Shown here: in pieces, positions 29,329 to 37,848 of the stretch
Numbering within the stretch: the first letter of the stretch is position 1
Layout: the number at the start of each line of letters is the position of its first letter
NCBI GenBank assembly: GCA_007988785.1
Contig: BJUU01000017.1
Span: 1-59,936 of the forward strand
Length of the DNA: 59,936 nucleotides
Origin: Agrococcus baldri
GTDB lineage: Bacteria > Actinomycetota > Actinomycetes > Actinomycetales > Microbacteriaceae
Direction: 5' to 3'
Translations under genes and position numbers: made by a program
Notes under the pieces: generated by a model
Told to the model about the DNA's origin: nothing
Seen by the model: only the letters and a program-made list of their open reading frames with translations
Database searches by the model: none

Positions 29329-30782
29329 GCGGGTGCGGCTCCGTCGGTGTCGGGGTCGGCGTGCGGGGCGTCGGCGGCGGCGTCGAGGCCGGGGTCGAGG
29401 CCGGGGTCGAGGCCAGTGTCGAGCCCAGCGTCGCGGGCGAGCAGGTCGTCGATCGACTCGCGGCGCACGAGCGTGCGCACCTCGCCGCCGCGCACGGCGA
29501 GCACCGGCGGCCGCGGTGCGGCGTTGTAGTTGGAGGCGAGCGAGTGGCAGTAGGCGCCCGTGGCGGCGACGGCGAGCAGGTCGCCGGGGGCGACGTCGGC
29601 GGGCAGCCACTCGGCGTCCACGACGATGTCGCCCGACTCGCAATGGCGGCCGGCGACGCGCGCGAGCATGGGCGCGGCGTCGGATGCGCGGCTCGCGATG
29701 CGCGCGGAGTACTGCGCGCCGTAGAGCGCGGGCCGGGCGTTGTCGCCCATGCCGCCGTCGACCGAGACGTAGGTGCGGGTGCCGGCGCCGAGCCGCACGG
29801 GCTTGACGGTGCCGACCGTGTAGACGGTGATGCCGGCGGGCCCGACGATCCAGCGGCCGGGCTCGATGGCGATCCTGGGCACCGCGATGCCGAGCTCGTC
29901 TGCGGCGCCGCGCACCGCATCCGCGAGCCTCGATGCGATCGTCTCGATCGGCTCGGGGCTGTCGGCGGCCGTGTAGGCGATGCCGAAGCCGCCGCCGAGG
30001 TTGAGCTCCGGCAGCGGCTCGGTGCCGCCGAGCTCGGCGTGCAGCGCGAGCATGCGGCGCGCCGACTCGGCGAAGCCCGTGGCGTCGAAGATCTGCGAGC
30101 CGATGTGGGTGTGGAGGCCCACGAGCTCGAGGCCGGGCAGCTCGCGGATGCGCCGGGCGACCGCGGCCGCCTCGGCGAGCGGGATGCCGAACTTCTGGTC
30201 CTCGTGACTGGTCGCGAGGAACTCGTGGGTGGAGGCGTGGACGCCCACCGAGATGCGCAGCCGCACGCGCTGCACGCGGCCGGCGCGGCTGGCGGCGGCC
30301 GAGATGCGCTCGGCCTCGAGCGGCGAGTCGATGATGAAGGTGCCGATGCCGGCGGTCACGCCCGCCTCGATCTCGAGCTCGGACTTGTTGTTGCCGTGGA
30401 AGCCGATCGCGGCCGGCTCGACGCCGGCGCGCAGCGCGGTGGCGAGCTCTCCCCCGGTACACACGTCGATGCGCAGGCCCTCGGCGCGCATCCAGCGCGC
30501 GACGTCGGCGGTGAGCAGCGCCTTGCCCGCGTAGTAGACGTCGACGCCCGTGCTGCCGAACGCGGCCTCGAAGGCTTCGCGGATGCGCCGGGCCCGGTCG
30601 CGCGCGACCGTCTCGTCGACGAGCAGGAAGGGCGTGCCGTGCTGCGCGGCGATGTCGGTGACGGGCACACCGCCCATGTTGAGCGCCCCGTCGACGCGCT
30701 CGGCGCTCGCGGGCCAGACGCCGTCGACGAGCGCGTTCGCGTCGCGCGCGTCGGGCAGCTGGGGGGCGAGCGGGTGCGGCAC
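29325..30782 (-). CDS. lysA: diaminopimelate decarboxylase
   Basis: PLP enzyme that makes lysine from meso-diaminopimelate. It has 485 residues with the PLP lysine in VYYAGKALLT, the HIGSQIFDATGF and LNLGGGFGIAY motifs, and the EPGRWIVG phosphate loop. The frame opens at an ATG at 30866, but GGACGGAG lies 5 nt before the GTG at 30782 and the extra N-terminal residues are not family-like. The -10 TAGGAT at 30865-30870 would give a leader of about 75 nt. It is followed by hom. Confidence 0.96.
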   Translation of the reverse strand: MPHPLAPQLPDARDANALVDGVWPASAERVDGALNMGGVPVTDIAAQHGTPFLLVDETVARDRARRIREAFEAAFGSTGVDVYYAGKALLTADVARWMRAEGLRIDVCTGGELATALRAGVEPAAIGFHGNNKSELEIEAGVTAGIGTFIIDSPLEAERISAAASRAGRVQRVRLRISVGVHASTHEFLATSHEDQKFGIPLAEAAAVARRIRELPGLELVGLHTHIGSQIFDATGFAESARRMLALHAELGGTEPLPELNLGGGFGIAYTAADSPEPIETIASRLADAVRGAADELGIAVPRIAIEPGRWIVGPAGITVYTVGTVKPVRLGAGTRTYVSVDGGMGDNARPALYGAQYSARIASRASDAAPMLARVAGRHCESGDIVVDAEWLPADVAPGDLLAVAATGAYCHSLASNYNAAPRPPVLAVRGGEVRTLVRRESIDDLLARDAGLDTGLDPGLDPGLDAAADAPHADPDTDGAAPA

Positions 30783-30864
30783 GGGGGCTCCGTCCGGGTG
30801 GTGGTGTGGCCGCTGCGGATCGCTCCGGCAGCAGGCGGCGTCGGCGCTTGTGGCGCTGCCGACC

Positions 30865-30870
30865 ATCCTA
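30865..30870 (-). promoter_or_regulatory. -10 element for lysA
   Basis: TAGGAT on the minus strand, in the 113-nt divergent gap with the glycosylase gene. Confidence 0.4.
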
Positions 30871-30883
30871 CGGAACAGTCAGA

Positions 30884-30889
30884 TACCGT
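30884..30889 (+). promoter_or_regulatory. -10 element for leaderless aag
   Basis: TACCGT, 6 nt before the GTG start of the DNA glycosylase gene; no ribosome binding site is present. Confidence 0.4.
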
Positions 30890-30895
30890 GCGTGC

Positions 30896-31672
30896 GTGGC
30901 GACTCCGGAGGCAACCTGGTTCGAGCGCGATCCGCTCGAGCTGGCGCCGCTGCTGCTCGGCGGCGTGCTCAGACGGGCGGATGCGGCGGGCGCCGTCGCG
31001 CTGCGCCTCACCGAGGTCGAGGCCTACCGCGGCGGCGACGACCCGGGCGCGCACACGTTCCGGGGCAAGACGGCCAGGAACGCGACGATGTTCGGTCCCG
31101 GCGGCCGCGTCTACTGCTACTTCACGTACGGCATGCACCACGCGGTGAACATCGTCGCGGGGCCGGAGGGCTCGGGCTGGGGCGTGCTCGTGCGGGCCGG
31201 CGAGGTGGTCGAGGGTCGCGAGCTGGCCGCCGAGCGCCGGCATGTGCGCCGCCGCACGCCGATCGCGGGCGAGCTCGCGCGCGGCCCCGGCAACGTGGCG
31301 CAGGCGCTCGGCGCCACCCTCGCCGACGACGGCGCGCAGCTGACCGACCCCCTCGCCGCCGGTCTAGGAGAACGCGCGCCACTCGCTGGTCGAGGAGGGC
31401 GCGCCGAAGGCGCACCCGTCACGAGACCAACCGCTCCGTACGCTGGTCGCCCTTCGACCGGCTCAGGAGCCGTAGGGCAGCAAGCCCGCATCGAGATGAC
31501 ACCCACCTGGTCCTTCGAACCCGCCGCCCAGCAGCCCACTTTCACCACCGGCCCCCGCGTCGGTGTCAGCGGCCCCGGCGGCGACGCATCCGTCTACCCC
31601 TGGCGCTTCTGGATCCCCGGCGAGCCGAGCGTGTCGGCGTACCGCGCGGCGACGAAGCGCGCGCGACCGTAG
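30896..31672 (+). CDS. 3-methyladenine DNA glycosylase (AAG/Mpg family) with in-frame repeat insertion
   Basis: Base-excision enzyme that removes alkylated purines. It has 258 residues; the family is usually about 200-210. LLGGVLRRADAAG, LRLTEVEAYRGGDDPGAHTFRG with the catalytic Glu, YCYFTYGMHHAVNIV, RGPGNVAQALG and the final GPRVGVS/PWRFWIPG are all intact. Residues about 156-203 (31363-31505) match no part of the family and are encoded by repeat DNA related to the 34291-34450 array. The reading frame is kept. Activity may persist if the extra loop is surface-exposed. GTG at 30896 is the start. Confidence 0.88.
   Translation: MATPEATWFERDPLELAPLLLGGVLRRADAAGAVALRLTEVEAYRGGDDPGAHTFRGKTARNATMFGPGGRVYCYFTYGMHHAVNIVAGPEGSGWGVLVRAGEVVEGRELAAERRHVRRRTPIAGELARGPGNVAQALGATLADDGAQLTDPLAAGLGERAPLAGRGGRAEGAPVTRPTAPYAGRPSTGSGAVGQQARIEMTPTWSFEPAAQQPTFTTGPRVGVSGPGGDASVYPWRFWIPGEPSVSAYRAATKRARP
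31381..31500. repeat. REP-like element inserted within the glycosylase gene
   Basis: From 31386, TGGTCGAGGAG, GCGCGCC, AGGCGCAC and CGTCACGAGACCA match the 40-bp intergenic unit found at 34291-34450 with only a few differences, and the ends TGGTC/GACCA are inverted. The following CCCTTCGACCGGCTCAGG (31450-31467) resembles a second short palindromic repeat common in actinobacteria. Confidence 0.75.
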
Positions 31673-31773
31673 CGCCGCTTGGCGTCTCTCTACGGAACTT
31701 CCGCGACAGCAGCTTCGTCACCACGATCATGACGAGGCCCGCGCCGTCACGAGATGAGGACGTGTTGCTGAAC

Positions 31774-31790
31774 GAGGACGATTCGTCCTC
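31774..31790. terminator. inverted repeat downstream of the glycosylase gene
   Basis: GAGGACGATTCGTCCTC is an 8-bp stem with a single central base, in the 291-nt gap between the convergent glycosylase and argS genes. It may assist termination; there is no T run. Confidence 0.35.
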
Positions 31791-31860
31791 AACCGGTGAC
31801 GGATCGCGAATCGCTCCTCGGTTCGCTGCGGGGCTTCGGCACGATCTGCGGGCTGCGGGA

Positions 31861-31883
31861 CCGGGGCTCGAGACGAGCCCCGG
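31861..31883. terminator. 10-bp stem hairpin between aag and argS
   Basis: CCGGGGCTCG and CGAGCCCCGG flank a 3-nt loop (AGA). It is symmetric, so it could serve both convergent genes as a terminator. The rest of this 291-nt gap shows no gene. Confidence 0.55.
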
Positions 31884-31963
31884 CGCCGGGGTCGCGGCGG
31901 ACGCCCGAAAGGGCCTCCGCTCCAAGCTCCACCGCGCGGATCGGCTCAGCCGGCGAGAGCGCG

Positions 31964-33622
31964 CTACATGCGCTCCGGTGCCGAGACGCCCACGGTCGAC
32001 AGCGCCGTGCGCAGCACCTGGCCGGTGGCGTCGTTCAGCCACAGGCGCGTGCGGTGCACGGTCGTGATCGGCTCGTCGCCGACGGGCGTGACGCGGCAGG
32101 CGTCGTACCAGCGGTGGTAGAGGCCCGCGAGCTCCTCGGCGAAGCGGGCGACGCGGTGCGGCTCGCGCAGCTCCGCCGCCTGCGCCAGCACGCGCGGGAA
32201 GTCCGCCAGGGCACCGAGCAGCGCCGACTCGCTCGCGTGCGAGAGCAGCGAGGGGTCGAACTCCGAGCGGTCGACGCCCGCCTGCGCCGCGTTGCGGCCG
32301 ACGGCCGACATGCGGGCGTGCGCGTACTGCACGTAGTAGACGGGGTTGTCGTTCGTGCGCTGCGTGAGCAGCTCGAGGTCGATGTCGAGGGGCGTGTCGG
32401 CGCTCGAGCGCACCAGGGCGTAGCGGGCGGCGTCGACACCGACCGCATCCACCAGGTCCTCCATCGTCACGATGGTGCCGGCGCGCTTCGACATGCGCAC
32501 GGGGGCGCCGTCGCGCATCAGGTTGACCATCTGGCCGATGAGGATCTCGAGGTTGTGGTGCGGCTGGTCGCCGAAGGCGGCGCACATCGCCATCATGCGG
32601 CCGACGTAGCCGTGGTGGTCGGCGCCGAGCATGATGATGTTCTGCTCGAAGCCGCGCTCGCGCTTGTTCTGGTAGTAGCCGAGGTCGCCCGAGAAGTAGG
32701 CGGGTGCGCCGTTCGAGCGCACGACCACGCGATCCTTGTCGTCGCCGAACGAGGTGGTGCGCAGCCACAGCGCGCCGTCCTCCTCGAAGACGTGGCCGCG
32801 CTCGCGCAGGGTCTCGATGGCGCGCTCGACCGAGCCGTCGGACTGCACCTGGTGCTCGTGGAAGTAGACGTCGAAGTCGACGCCGAAGTCGTGCAGATCC
32901 TGCTTGATCTCCTCGAACATCAGGGCCACGCCGCGCTCGCGGAAGGTCTCCTGCAGGGCGGCGTCGTCGAGGTCGAGCAGGTCGCCGTCGTAGGCGTCGT
33001 CGACCTGGCGGGCGATCTCGGCGATGTAGGCGCCGCCGTAGCCGTCCTCGGGAGTGGGGTCGCCGCGGAACGCCGCCACGAGGCTGCGCGCGAAACGGTC
33101 GATCTGGCCGCCGTGGTCGTTGAAGTAGTACTCGCGGGTCACCTCGGCGCCCTGCCGCTCGAGCACGCGGCCGAGGCTGTCGCCCACCGCGGCCCAGCGG
33201 GTGCCGCCCATGTGGATGGGCCCGGTGGGGTTGGCGGAGACGAACTCGAGGTTGATCTTCACGCCCGCGAGGGTCGCGCCCGAGCCGTACGCGTCGCCCG
33301 CCTCGACGATGGTGCGCGCGAGCTCGCCCGCGGCGCCGGCGGCGATCGTGAGGTTGATGAAGCCGGGCCCGGCGACGTCGGCGCGCTCGATGCCGTCGAC
33401 CGCGGCGAGGGAGGCTGCGACCTCCTCGGCCAGCTCGCGCGGGTTCGCTCCCGCCTTCTTGGCGAAGCGCATGGCGGCGTTCGTGGCCCAGTCGCCGTGC
33501 TCGCGGTTGCGGGGCCGCTCGAGCACGATGTCGCCCTCGCCGACCTCGACCTCGTCGCTGCGTCGCCCCACCGCGGCACGGACGGCGGTGAGCACGGCGG
33601 CAGAGAGGTCAGAAGGCTGCAT
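31964..33622 (-). CDS. argS: arginyl-tRNA synthetase
   Basis: Class I synthetase of 552 residues. [20 protein letters not shown] holds the HIGH-type motif (HMGG) near residue 120, and [13 protein letters not shown] holds the KMSKS-type motif near residue 375. The C-terminal anticodon-binding domain begins near [14 protein letters not shown]. The -10 TACCAT (33629-33634, minus) lies 6 nt before the ATG, so transcription is probably leaderless. In many actinobacteria it lies directly upstream of lysA, as here, apart from the glycosylase gene. Confidence 0.97.
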   Translation of the reverse strand: MQPSDLSAAVLTAVRAAVGRRSDEVEVGEGDIVLERPRNREHGDWATNAAMRFAKKAGANPRELAEEVAASLAAVDGIERADVAGPGFINLTIAAGAAGELARTIVEAGDAYGSGATLAGVKINLEFVSANPTGPIHMGGTRWAAVGDSLGRVLERQGAEVTREYYFNDHGGQIDRFARSLVAAFRGDPTPEDGYGGAYIAEIARQVDDAYDGDLLDLDDAALQETFRERGVALMFEEIKQDLHDFGVDFDVYFHEHQVQSDGSVERAIETLRERGHVFEEDGALWLRTTSFGDDKDRVVVRSNGAPAYFSGDLGYYQNKRERGFEQNIIMLGADHHGYVGRMMAMCAAFGDQPHHNLEILIGQMVNLMRDGAPVRMSKRAGTIVTMEDLVDAVGVDAARYALVRSSADTPLDIDLELLTQRTNDNPVYYVQYAHARMSAVGRNAAQAGVDRSEFDPSLLSHASESALLGALADFPRVLAQAAELREPHRVARFAEELAGLYHRWYDACRVTPVGDEPITTVHRTRLWLNDATGQVLRTALSTVGVSAPERM

Positions 33623-33628
33623 CCCTCG

Positions 33629-33634
33629 ATGGTA
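33629..33634 (-). promoter_or_regulatory. -10 element for leaderless argS
   Basis: TACCAT on the minus strand, then CGAGGG and the ATG. The GAGGG abuts the start codon, too close for a ribosome binding site. Confidence 0.45.
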
Positions 33635-33671
33635 GTCCGCGCGGCGACCGCGCTTCGCCGCCCGTGCACCG

Positions 33672-33677
33672 TAATCT
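33672..33677 (+). promoter_or_regulatory. -10 element for the lipoprotein gene
   Basis: TAATCT, 7 nt before the ATG at 33685, with no ribosome binding site. It is in the short divergent gap with argS. Confidence 0.4.
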
Positions 33678-33684
33678 GACTCCT

Positions 33685-34281
33685 ATGTCGAGCCCCAGCC
33701 TGCGCATCCGTCGTCGTCTTCTGCCCGTCACGATCGTGGCAGCGGTGACGGCGCTGGCGCTGACCGGCTGCGAGCCCGGCGTGCTCGCGCCGACCGAGTC
33801 GCCCGAGCCCTCGTCGAGCCCCACGGTGACGCCCGAGCCGAGCGAGTCCGAGACGCCGGGCAGCGGCGAGCCGACCGAGACCGATGCGCCCGAGCAGAGC
33901 GGCTCCCCCGAGCCGACCACGCCGCCCGTCGCGGGCGAGCTGCCCTGCACCGAAGTGTTCACGGCCGACCAGCTCTACGACTTCAACCCCAACTTCGCGC
34001 CCACGAGCGACCAGGGCGAGCTGCCCGGTGCGATCGGCGAGATCGCGGATGCGGGGGGCACGGTGTGCGCGTACCAGCACGTGACCGGGTCTGACCGGCT
34101 GGTGATCGCGGTGCTGCAGGACGCCGGCGGGTTCAGCGGCGCGGGCTTCGAGACGGTCGGCGACGAGGGCGTCTCCACGGTGCCCTCCGGCGGCACGGTC
34201 GTGGCGGCGGCCTCGATCTACTTCGCGAGCGCGCAGGACGCGCGGCCGTACATCGACGAGGTCATCGCCAACCTGGGCTAG
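33685..34281 (+). CDS. putative secreted lipoprotein
   Basis: Protein of 198 residues with an Arg-rich N-terminus, a hydrophobic signal and the lipobox ALTGC, so it should be lipid-anchored outside the membrane. A long Pro/Ser/Thr/Glu-rich linker (about residues 28-75) is followed by a globular domain with two Cys (PCTEVF and TVCAYQ), possibly a disulfide. No function was recognised. A GTG at 33664 opens the same frame earlier, but the -10 at 33672 favours 33685. Confidence 0.8.
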   Translation: MSSPSLRIRRRLLPVTIVAAVTALALTGCEPGVLAPTESPEPSSSPTVTPEPSESETPGSGEPTETDAPEQSGSPEPTTPPVAGELPCTEVFTADQLYDFNPNFAPTSDQGELPGAIGEIADAGGTVCAYQHVTGSDRLVIAVLQDAGGFSGAGFETVGDEGVSTVPSGGTVVAAASIYFASAQDARPYIDEVIANLG

Positions 34282-34290
34282 CCAGCGGCC

Positions 34291-34450
34291 CCGCAGGTCG
34301 AGGAGCACGTGCCGCAGGCGCACGCGTCACCCGCAGGTCGAGGAGCGCGCGCCGCAGGCGCACGCGTCACCCGCAGGTCGAGGAGCGCGCGCCGCGGGCG
34401 CACACGTCATCCGCAGGTCGAGGAGCGCGCGCCGCAGGCGCACGCGTCAC
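34291..34450. repeat. four tandem copies of a 40-bp repeat
   Basis: Units at 34291-34330, 34331-34370, 34371-34410 and 34411-34450 begin CCGCAGGTCGAGGAGC and contain GCGCC/GGCGC, which can fold into a hairpin in each copy; the array ends with GAGACC. Units differ by 1-4 bases. It lies between the convergent lipoprotein and transglutaminase genes. There are no unique spacers, so it is not a CRISPR array. A related single copy lies in the glycosylase gene. Confidence 0.92.
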
Positions 34451-34464
34451 GAGACCGACCCGCC

Positions 34465-35256
34465 TCAGAGCATCCGGTACCGCATCCCCGGGTCGTCCAC
34501 GGCGCCGTCGATGAGCGAGTCGTCGGTGGCCTCCACCTGCAGCCGCGTGAGCCGCACCGGGTTGCCGCTCGTGGTCGCCCACGCGGTCTCGAGCGCATCC
34601 GCCCCGGTCGCGATGCGGATGAGGCTGCCGCGCGGCGCGAGCCCGGTCGGGTCGACCACCCACCAGTCGCCGTCGACGAAGACCTCGGCGACGGCGTGGA
34701 AGTCGGGCGGGGTGAGGCCGGGCGCGTAGACGCCGACGTAGCGGGCCGCGATGCCGGCGGCGCGGGCGAGCGCGATCATCACGTGGGCGTAGTCGCGGCA
34801 CATGCCGCCGCCCTTCTCCAGCGTCGTCACCGCGGTGTCGTCGATCGCCGACATCGCCGGCGAGTAGGTGAAGCGGCGCGCGATCCAGTCGCGCATCGCG
34901 CCCAGCTGCTCGAAGCCGCTCGCGCGGCCGAAGCGCTCGTCGACGAAGCCGCGCAGCGCCGATGCCTCTATATAGCGGGAGTCGTCGAGGTAGCGCGCGG
35001 GGTCGGGGTCGTCGATGGGCCGCTGCAGGCTCGTGAGGCTGGAGTGGATGTCGACGTCGAGCGTGCCGGCCGGCGCCGTGAAGGCGAGCTGGCGGGTGTC
35101 GTGCGCGGCGGGCAGGATGCGCCACTCGACCGGCGCCCCGTCGACCGCGATCGAGATCTGGTCAGCGGATGCGTATGCCTCGGCGGGCAGCGCGAGCAGC
35201 ACGAAGTCGGTGTCGCCCACGAGCGACATGGAGAAGGCTGCATGAGCGGTGCGCAT
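34465..35256 (-). CDS. transglutaminase-like cysteine protease-fold protein
   Basis: Protein of 263 residues with a catalytic triad typical of bacterial transglutaminase-like domains: Cys in GGGMCRDYAHVMIAL (about residue 155), His in PDFHAVAEVFVDG and Asp in WWVVDPTGLAP. An N-terminal beta domain precedes it. Such proteins are probably peptidases or ligases of unknown substrate. No signal peptide is evident, so it is likely cytoplasmic. M10 is an alternative start. Confidence 0.85.
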   Translation of the reverse strand: MRTAHAAFSMSLVGDTDFVLLALPAEAYASADQISIAVDGAPVEWRILPAAHDTRQLAFTAPAGTLDVDIHSSLTSLQRPIDDPDPARYLDDSRYIEASALRGFVDERFGRASGFEQLGAMRDWIARRFTYSPAMSAIDDTAVTTLEKGGGMCRDYAHVMIALARAAGIAARYVGVYAPGLTPPDFHAVAEVFVDGDWWVVDPTGLAPRGSLIRIATGADALETAWATTSGNPVRLTRLQVEATDDSLIDGAVDDPGMRYRML

Positions 35257-35285
35257 CGGGGTCGATCATCCCACAGCGGGATGGC

Positions 35286-36035
35286 TCACGGCTGCGGCGA
35301 GACCTCCTGCCCGTGCATCGTGTAGAGGTAGCCGCTGGTGTCGAGCCTGGCCGGCTCGGTCTCGGTCGCCTCGACGACGCTGACGGTGCCGAGCGAGATG
35401 AGGCGGGCGCCCGTCTGCACGCGGCGCAGGAAGTCGAGCAGGCTGGATTCCTCGCCCTCGGCGGTGATCGTCACGGGGATCGCCGCGAGGTTGTCCGCGT
35501 TGATCTGCGGGTCGACGTAGGGCACCGGCGCCGGGATCTCGCCGGGTGCGCCCGCGGTGTCGGCCGGCGTCTCCGACGTGCTCGCCGCATCCGCCTGCGC
35601 CGTCTCGTCGGTGCCGCCGTCTTCTGCGGCCCCTTCGGCTGCAGGATCCTCCGCAGCGGGTGCTTCCGGGGCGGCCTCGACGGGCGAGGCGTACAGCATC
35701 GCCTCGCCGGTGGTGAGGCCCTGCAGCTGCACGCCGGTCTGCGACGCCAGCCGCTGCAGCTCGCGCAGGAACGCCGAGTACTCGGCCTCGGCGGGGATGC
35801 CTTGCGCGAGCTCGTCGCGCACGGCGGCGAACTCGCCCATGCGGGACGCGGCCTCCTCGAGCCCCGCCAGCCGGGTCTCGTGGATGCTGTTCTGCATCTC
35901 GACGTTCGAGCGTTCGCTGTCGGCGCTCGCGGCGGCGTCCAGGTCAGGCGAGACGGTGCCGAACCAGGCGCCGGCCAGCACGGCGATCGCGACGATCGCG
36001 GCGCCCAGCGCCCAGAGGCGGTCGATGGCGTTCAT
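35286..36035 (-). CDS. pilO: type IV pilus inner-membrane component PilO
   Basis: Bitopic protein of 249 residues that with PilM and PilN forms the alignment subcomplex of the pilus machine. One N-terminal helix (about residues 8-28) is followed by a coiled-coil region, a ferredoxin-like core (SAFLRELQRLASQTGVQLQGL), an Ala/Glu/Asp-rich low-complexity insert (about residues 120-165) and a second core segment. It is identified mainly by gene order and topology, since PilO sequences are weakly conserved. It is the last gene of the locus. Confidence 0.82.
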   Translation of the reverse strand: MNAIDRLWALGAAIVAIAVLAGAWFGTVSPDLDAAASADSERSNVEMQNSIHETRLAGLEEAASRMGEFAAVRDELAQGIPAEAEYSAFLRELQRLASQTGVQLQGLTTGEAMLYASPVEAAPEAPAAEDPAAEGAAEDGGTDETAQADAASTSETPADTAGAPGEIPAPVPYVDPQINADNLAAIPVTITAEGEESSLLDFLRRVQTGARLISLGTVSVVEATETEPARLDTSGYLYTMHGQEVSPQP

Positions 36036-36808
36036 CAGTTGGCCTCTTCCTCGTCGCCCAGCGCTTCGACCGCGGGCTCGTCGTCGCTGGTCTCGGTGCC
36101 GGGGCTTGCGGGGTCCGAGCCGTCGGCGGGCGTCTCGACGGGGAAGCGGTTCGCGTAGGCGCCCTGGTCGAGGTGGACGACGAACGACGTCTCGACGGCC
36201 TCTTCGGTCGCGGTCGTGCTGGGCACCTGCGCGTCGACGAAGCCGGGCAGCGTCGCGAGCTGGTCGACGAGGGCGGGTACGGAGAGCATCGAGCTGCTCT
36301 GGATCGTGAAGCGCACCGTGGCGACCCGGGCGCCCTGCAGCGGCGACGTCGCCTGGGCGTAGAGCTCCATCGGCGAGGCGCCGTCGGCGTCCATGCTGAG
36401 CACGGTCGCGCCGGCGGGCAGCATCGAGCGGATCTGCGTCATGATGCTGCGCCAGTCGATCTCGGTGCTGGTGATCACGTAGCGGGCGGCGGTGCGCTGG
36501 TCGATCTCGGCCTGCACGCTCGTCACCTCGAAGTACTCCGCCTGCTGGGCGAGCAGCTGCTCGGTGCGCACCTGCGCGCCGGCGAGCCGCACCTCAGCGG
36601 CGACGGCGGCGAACTTGGCGGCGACGCCGCCGCCGATCGCGACGACCACGAGCAGCGCGGCGACGGAGATGACGCCCCGACGGATGCCGCGGCTGCGCCG
36701 TGCGACCCGCACCTCCTGCGGCAGCAGGTCGACGACCGGGTACCCGCCGACGACGAGCGGCGGGCCGCCCTCCGCGGGCGAGCCGATGGTGATGCCGAAG
36801 ACCTTCAT
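36035..36808 (-). CDS. pilN: type IV pilus inner-membrane component PilN
   Basis: Bitopic protein of 257 residues. The cytoplasmic N-terminus contains PVVDLLPQEVR, matching the short PilN motif (INLLP) that binds PilM. One helix (about residues 45-68) and a periplasm-side coiled coil and ferredoxin-like domain follow, then an acidic tail. The ATG overlaps pilM (ATGA), and its stop overlaps pilO by one base, so the three are translationally coupled. Confidence 0.86.
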   Translation of the reverse strand: MKVFGITIGSPAEGGPPLVVGGYPVVDLLPQEVRVARRSRGIRRGVISVAALLVVVAIGGGVAAKFAAVAAEVRLAGAQVRTEQLLAQQAEYFEVTSVQAEIDQRTAARYVITSTEIDWRSIMTQIRSMLPAGATVLSMDADGASPMELYAQATSPLQGARVATVRFTIQSSSMLSVPALVDQLATLPGFVDAQVPSTTATEEAVETSFVVHLDQGAYANRFPVETPADGSDPASPGTETSDDEPAVEALGDEEEAN

Positions 36809-37839
36809 GCTGCGCTCCTCATCGCCAGGCCCACCGCGACGACCGCGCGGTGCGCGTCGGCCGCGGTGCGGGCGCGGTCGCGCTCGCGCACCGCCAGCGG
36901 GGCGAACGCGTTGCCGGCGTCGACCGGCATCCGCAGCACCTCGGCCAGCGCGCCGGGGAAGCCGCCGAGGCTCGCGCCGTCGCCGGTGAGCACGGCGCGC
37001 CGCACGGGCAGCTCGGGCCGCGAGGCGGCGAAGTAGGTGACGGTGTTGCGCACGCCCGTGACGAGCTCGCCCGTGACCTCGCGGATGGTGTCGACCGCGG
37101 GCTGGTCGTGCGGGGCGATCTCGTGCACGCCCAGGCCGAGCGAGCGCTTGGCATCCTCGGCGACGGCGCGCTCGATGTCGAGCCGCGCGTGCAGCGTGTG
37201 GGTGACCTCGTCGCCGCCGGTGGGGATGATGCGCACGAACTGCGGCACGCCAGCGTGCACGATCACGACGGTGGTGGTGTGCGCGCCGACGTCGACGACC
37301 GCGATGGCCTCGTCGGCGGGCACCGGCGGCAGCAGCGCGCGGCTGAGCGCGAAGGGGATGAAGTCGACGGTGACGGCCTCGAGCTTGGCCTTGTGCACGG
37401 CCTCGATGGTGGCAAGCACGCCCTCCTTGACGGCCGCTACGAGCAGCCCCTGCACCTGCCCGTGCTCGGCTTCGGCGACGGGGTAGAAGTCGAGGATGGC
37501 GTCGGCGACGGGCACCGGCAGCACATCCTGCACCTGGAACGGCAGCGACTCGCGGATGAGCGGCAGCGGCGCGCTCGGCACGGTCAGCTCGCGTGCGATC
37601 ACCCGGTCGTTGCCGATGCCGAGCACGACGCGGTTGGTCGAGAAGCGCCCCTGCTTCCAGAGCGCCTTGAGCGCCGAGGTGAGGATCTGCGGCTCGACCA
37701 CCTCGCCGCGCTGCAGCACGCCGCCGGGCAGGGGCAGCGAGTGGTAGCGCAGCAGCTTGGTGCCCTTGCGCGTGCGCGTGACCTCGGCGGCGCGGATGCC
37801 GCTCGCGCCGATGTCGAGTCCGACGATGCTGTTGCCCAT
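36805..37839 (-). CDS. pilM: type IV pilus assembly ATPase-fold protein PilM
   Basis: Actin-like cytoplasmic protein of 344 residues. SIVGLDIGASGIRAAEVTR is the phosphate 1 motif, AIAVVDVGAHTTTVVIV phosphate 2, and VLTGDGASLGGFPGALAE the adenosine motif. RESLPFQVQDVLPVPVADAILDFY is typical of the PilM family. It recruits PilN's N-terminal motif. It follows pilD after 9 nt. Confidence 0.93.
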   Translation of the reverse strand: MGNSIVGLDIGASGIRAAEVTRTRKGTKLLRYHSLPLPGGVLQRGEVVEPQILTSALKALWKQGRFSTNRVVLGIGNDRVIARELTVPSAPLPLIRESLPFQVQDVLPVPVADAILDFYPVAEAEHGQVQGLLVAAVKEGVLATIEAVHKAKLEAVTVDFIPFALSRALLPPVPADEAIAVVDVGAHTTTVVIVHAGVPQFVRIIPTGGDEVTHTLHARLDIERAVAEDAKRSLGLGVHEIAPHDQPAVDTIREVTGELVTGVRNTVTYFAASRPELPVRRAVLTGDGASLGGFPGALAEVLRMPVDAGNAFAPLAVRERDRARTAADAHRAVVAVGLAMRSAA

Positions 37840-37848
37840 CGGTGCCTC

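Noticed and set aside
31363-31505. Insertion sequence in the glycosylase gene
   Set aside because: It is too short, has no transposase and matches a small palindromic repeat instead.
34291-34450. CRISPR array
   Set aside because: The repeats are directly adjacent with no unique spacers and no cas genes are near.
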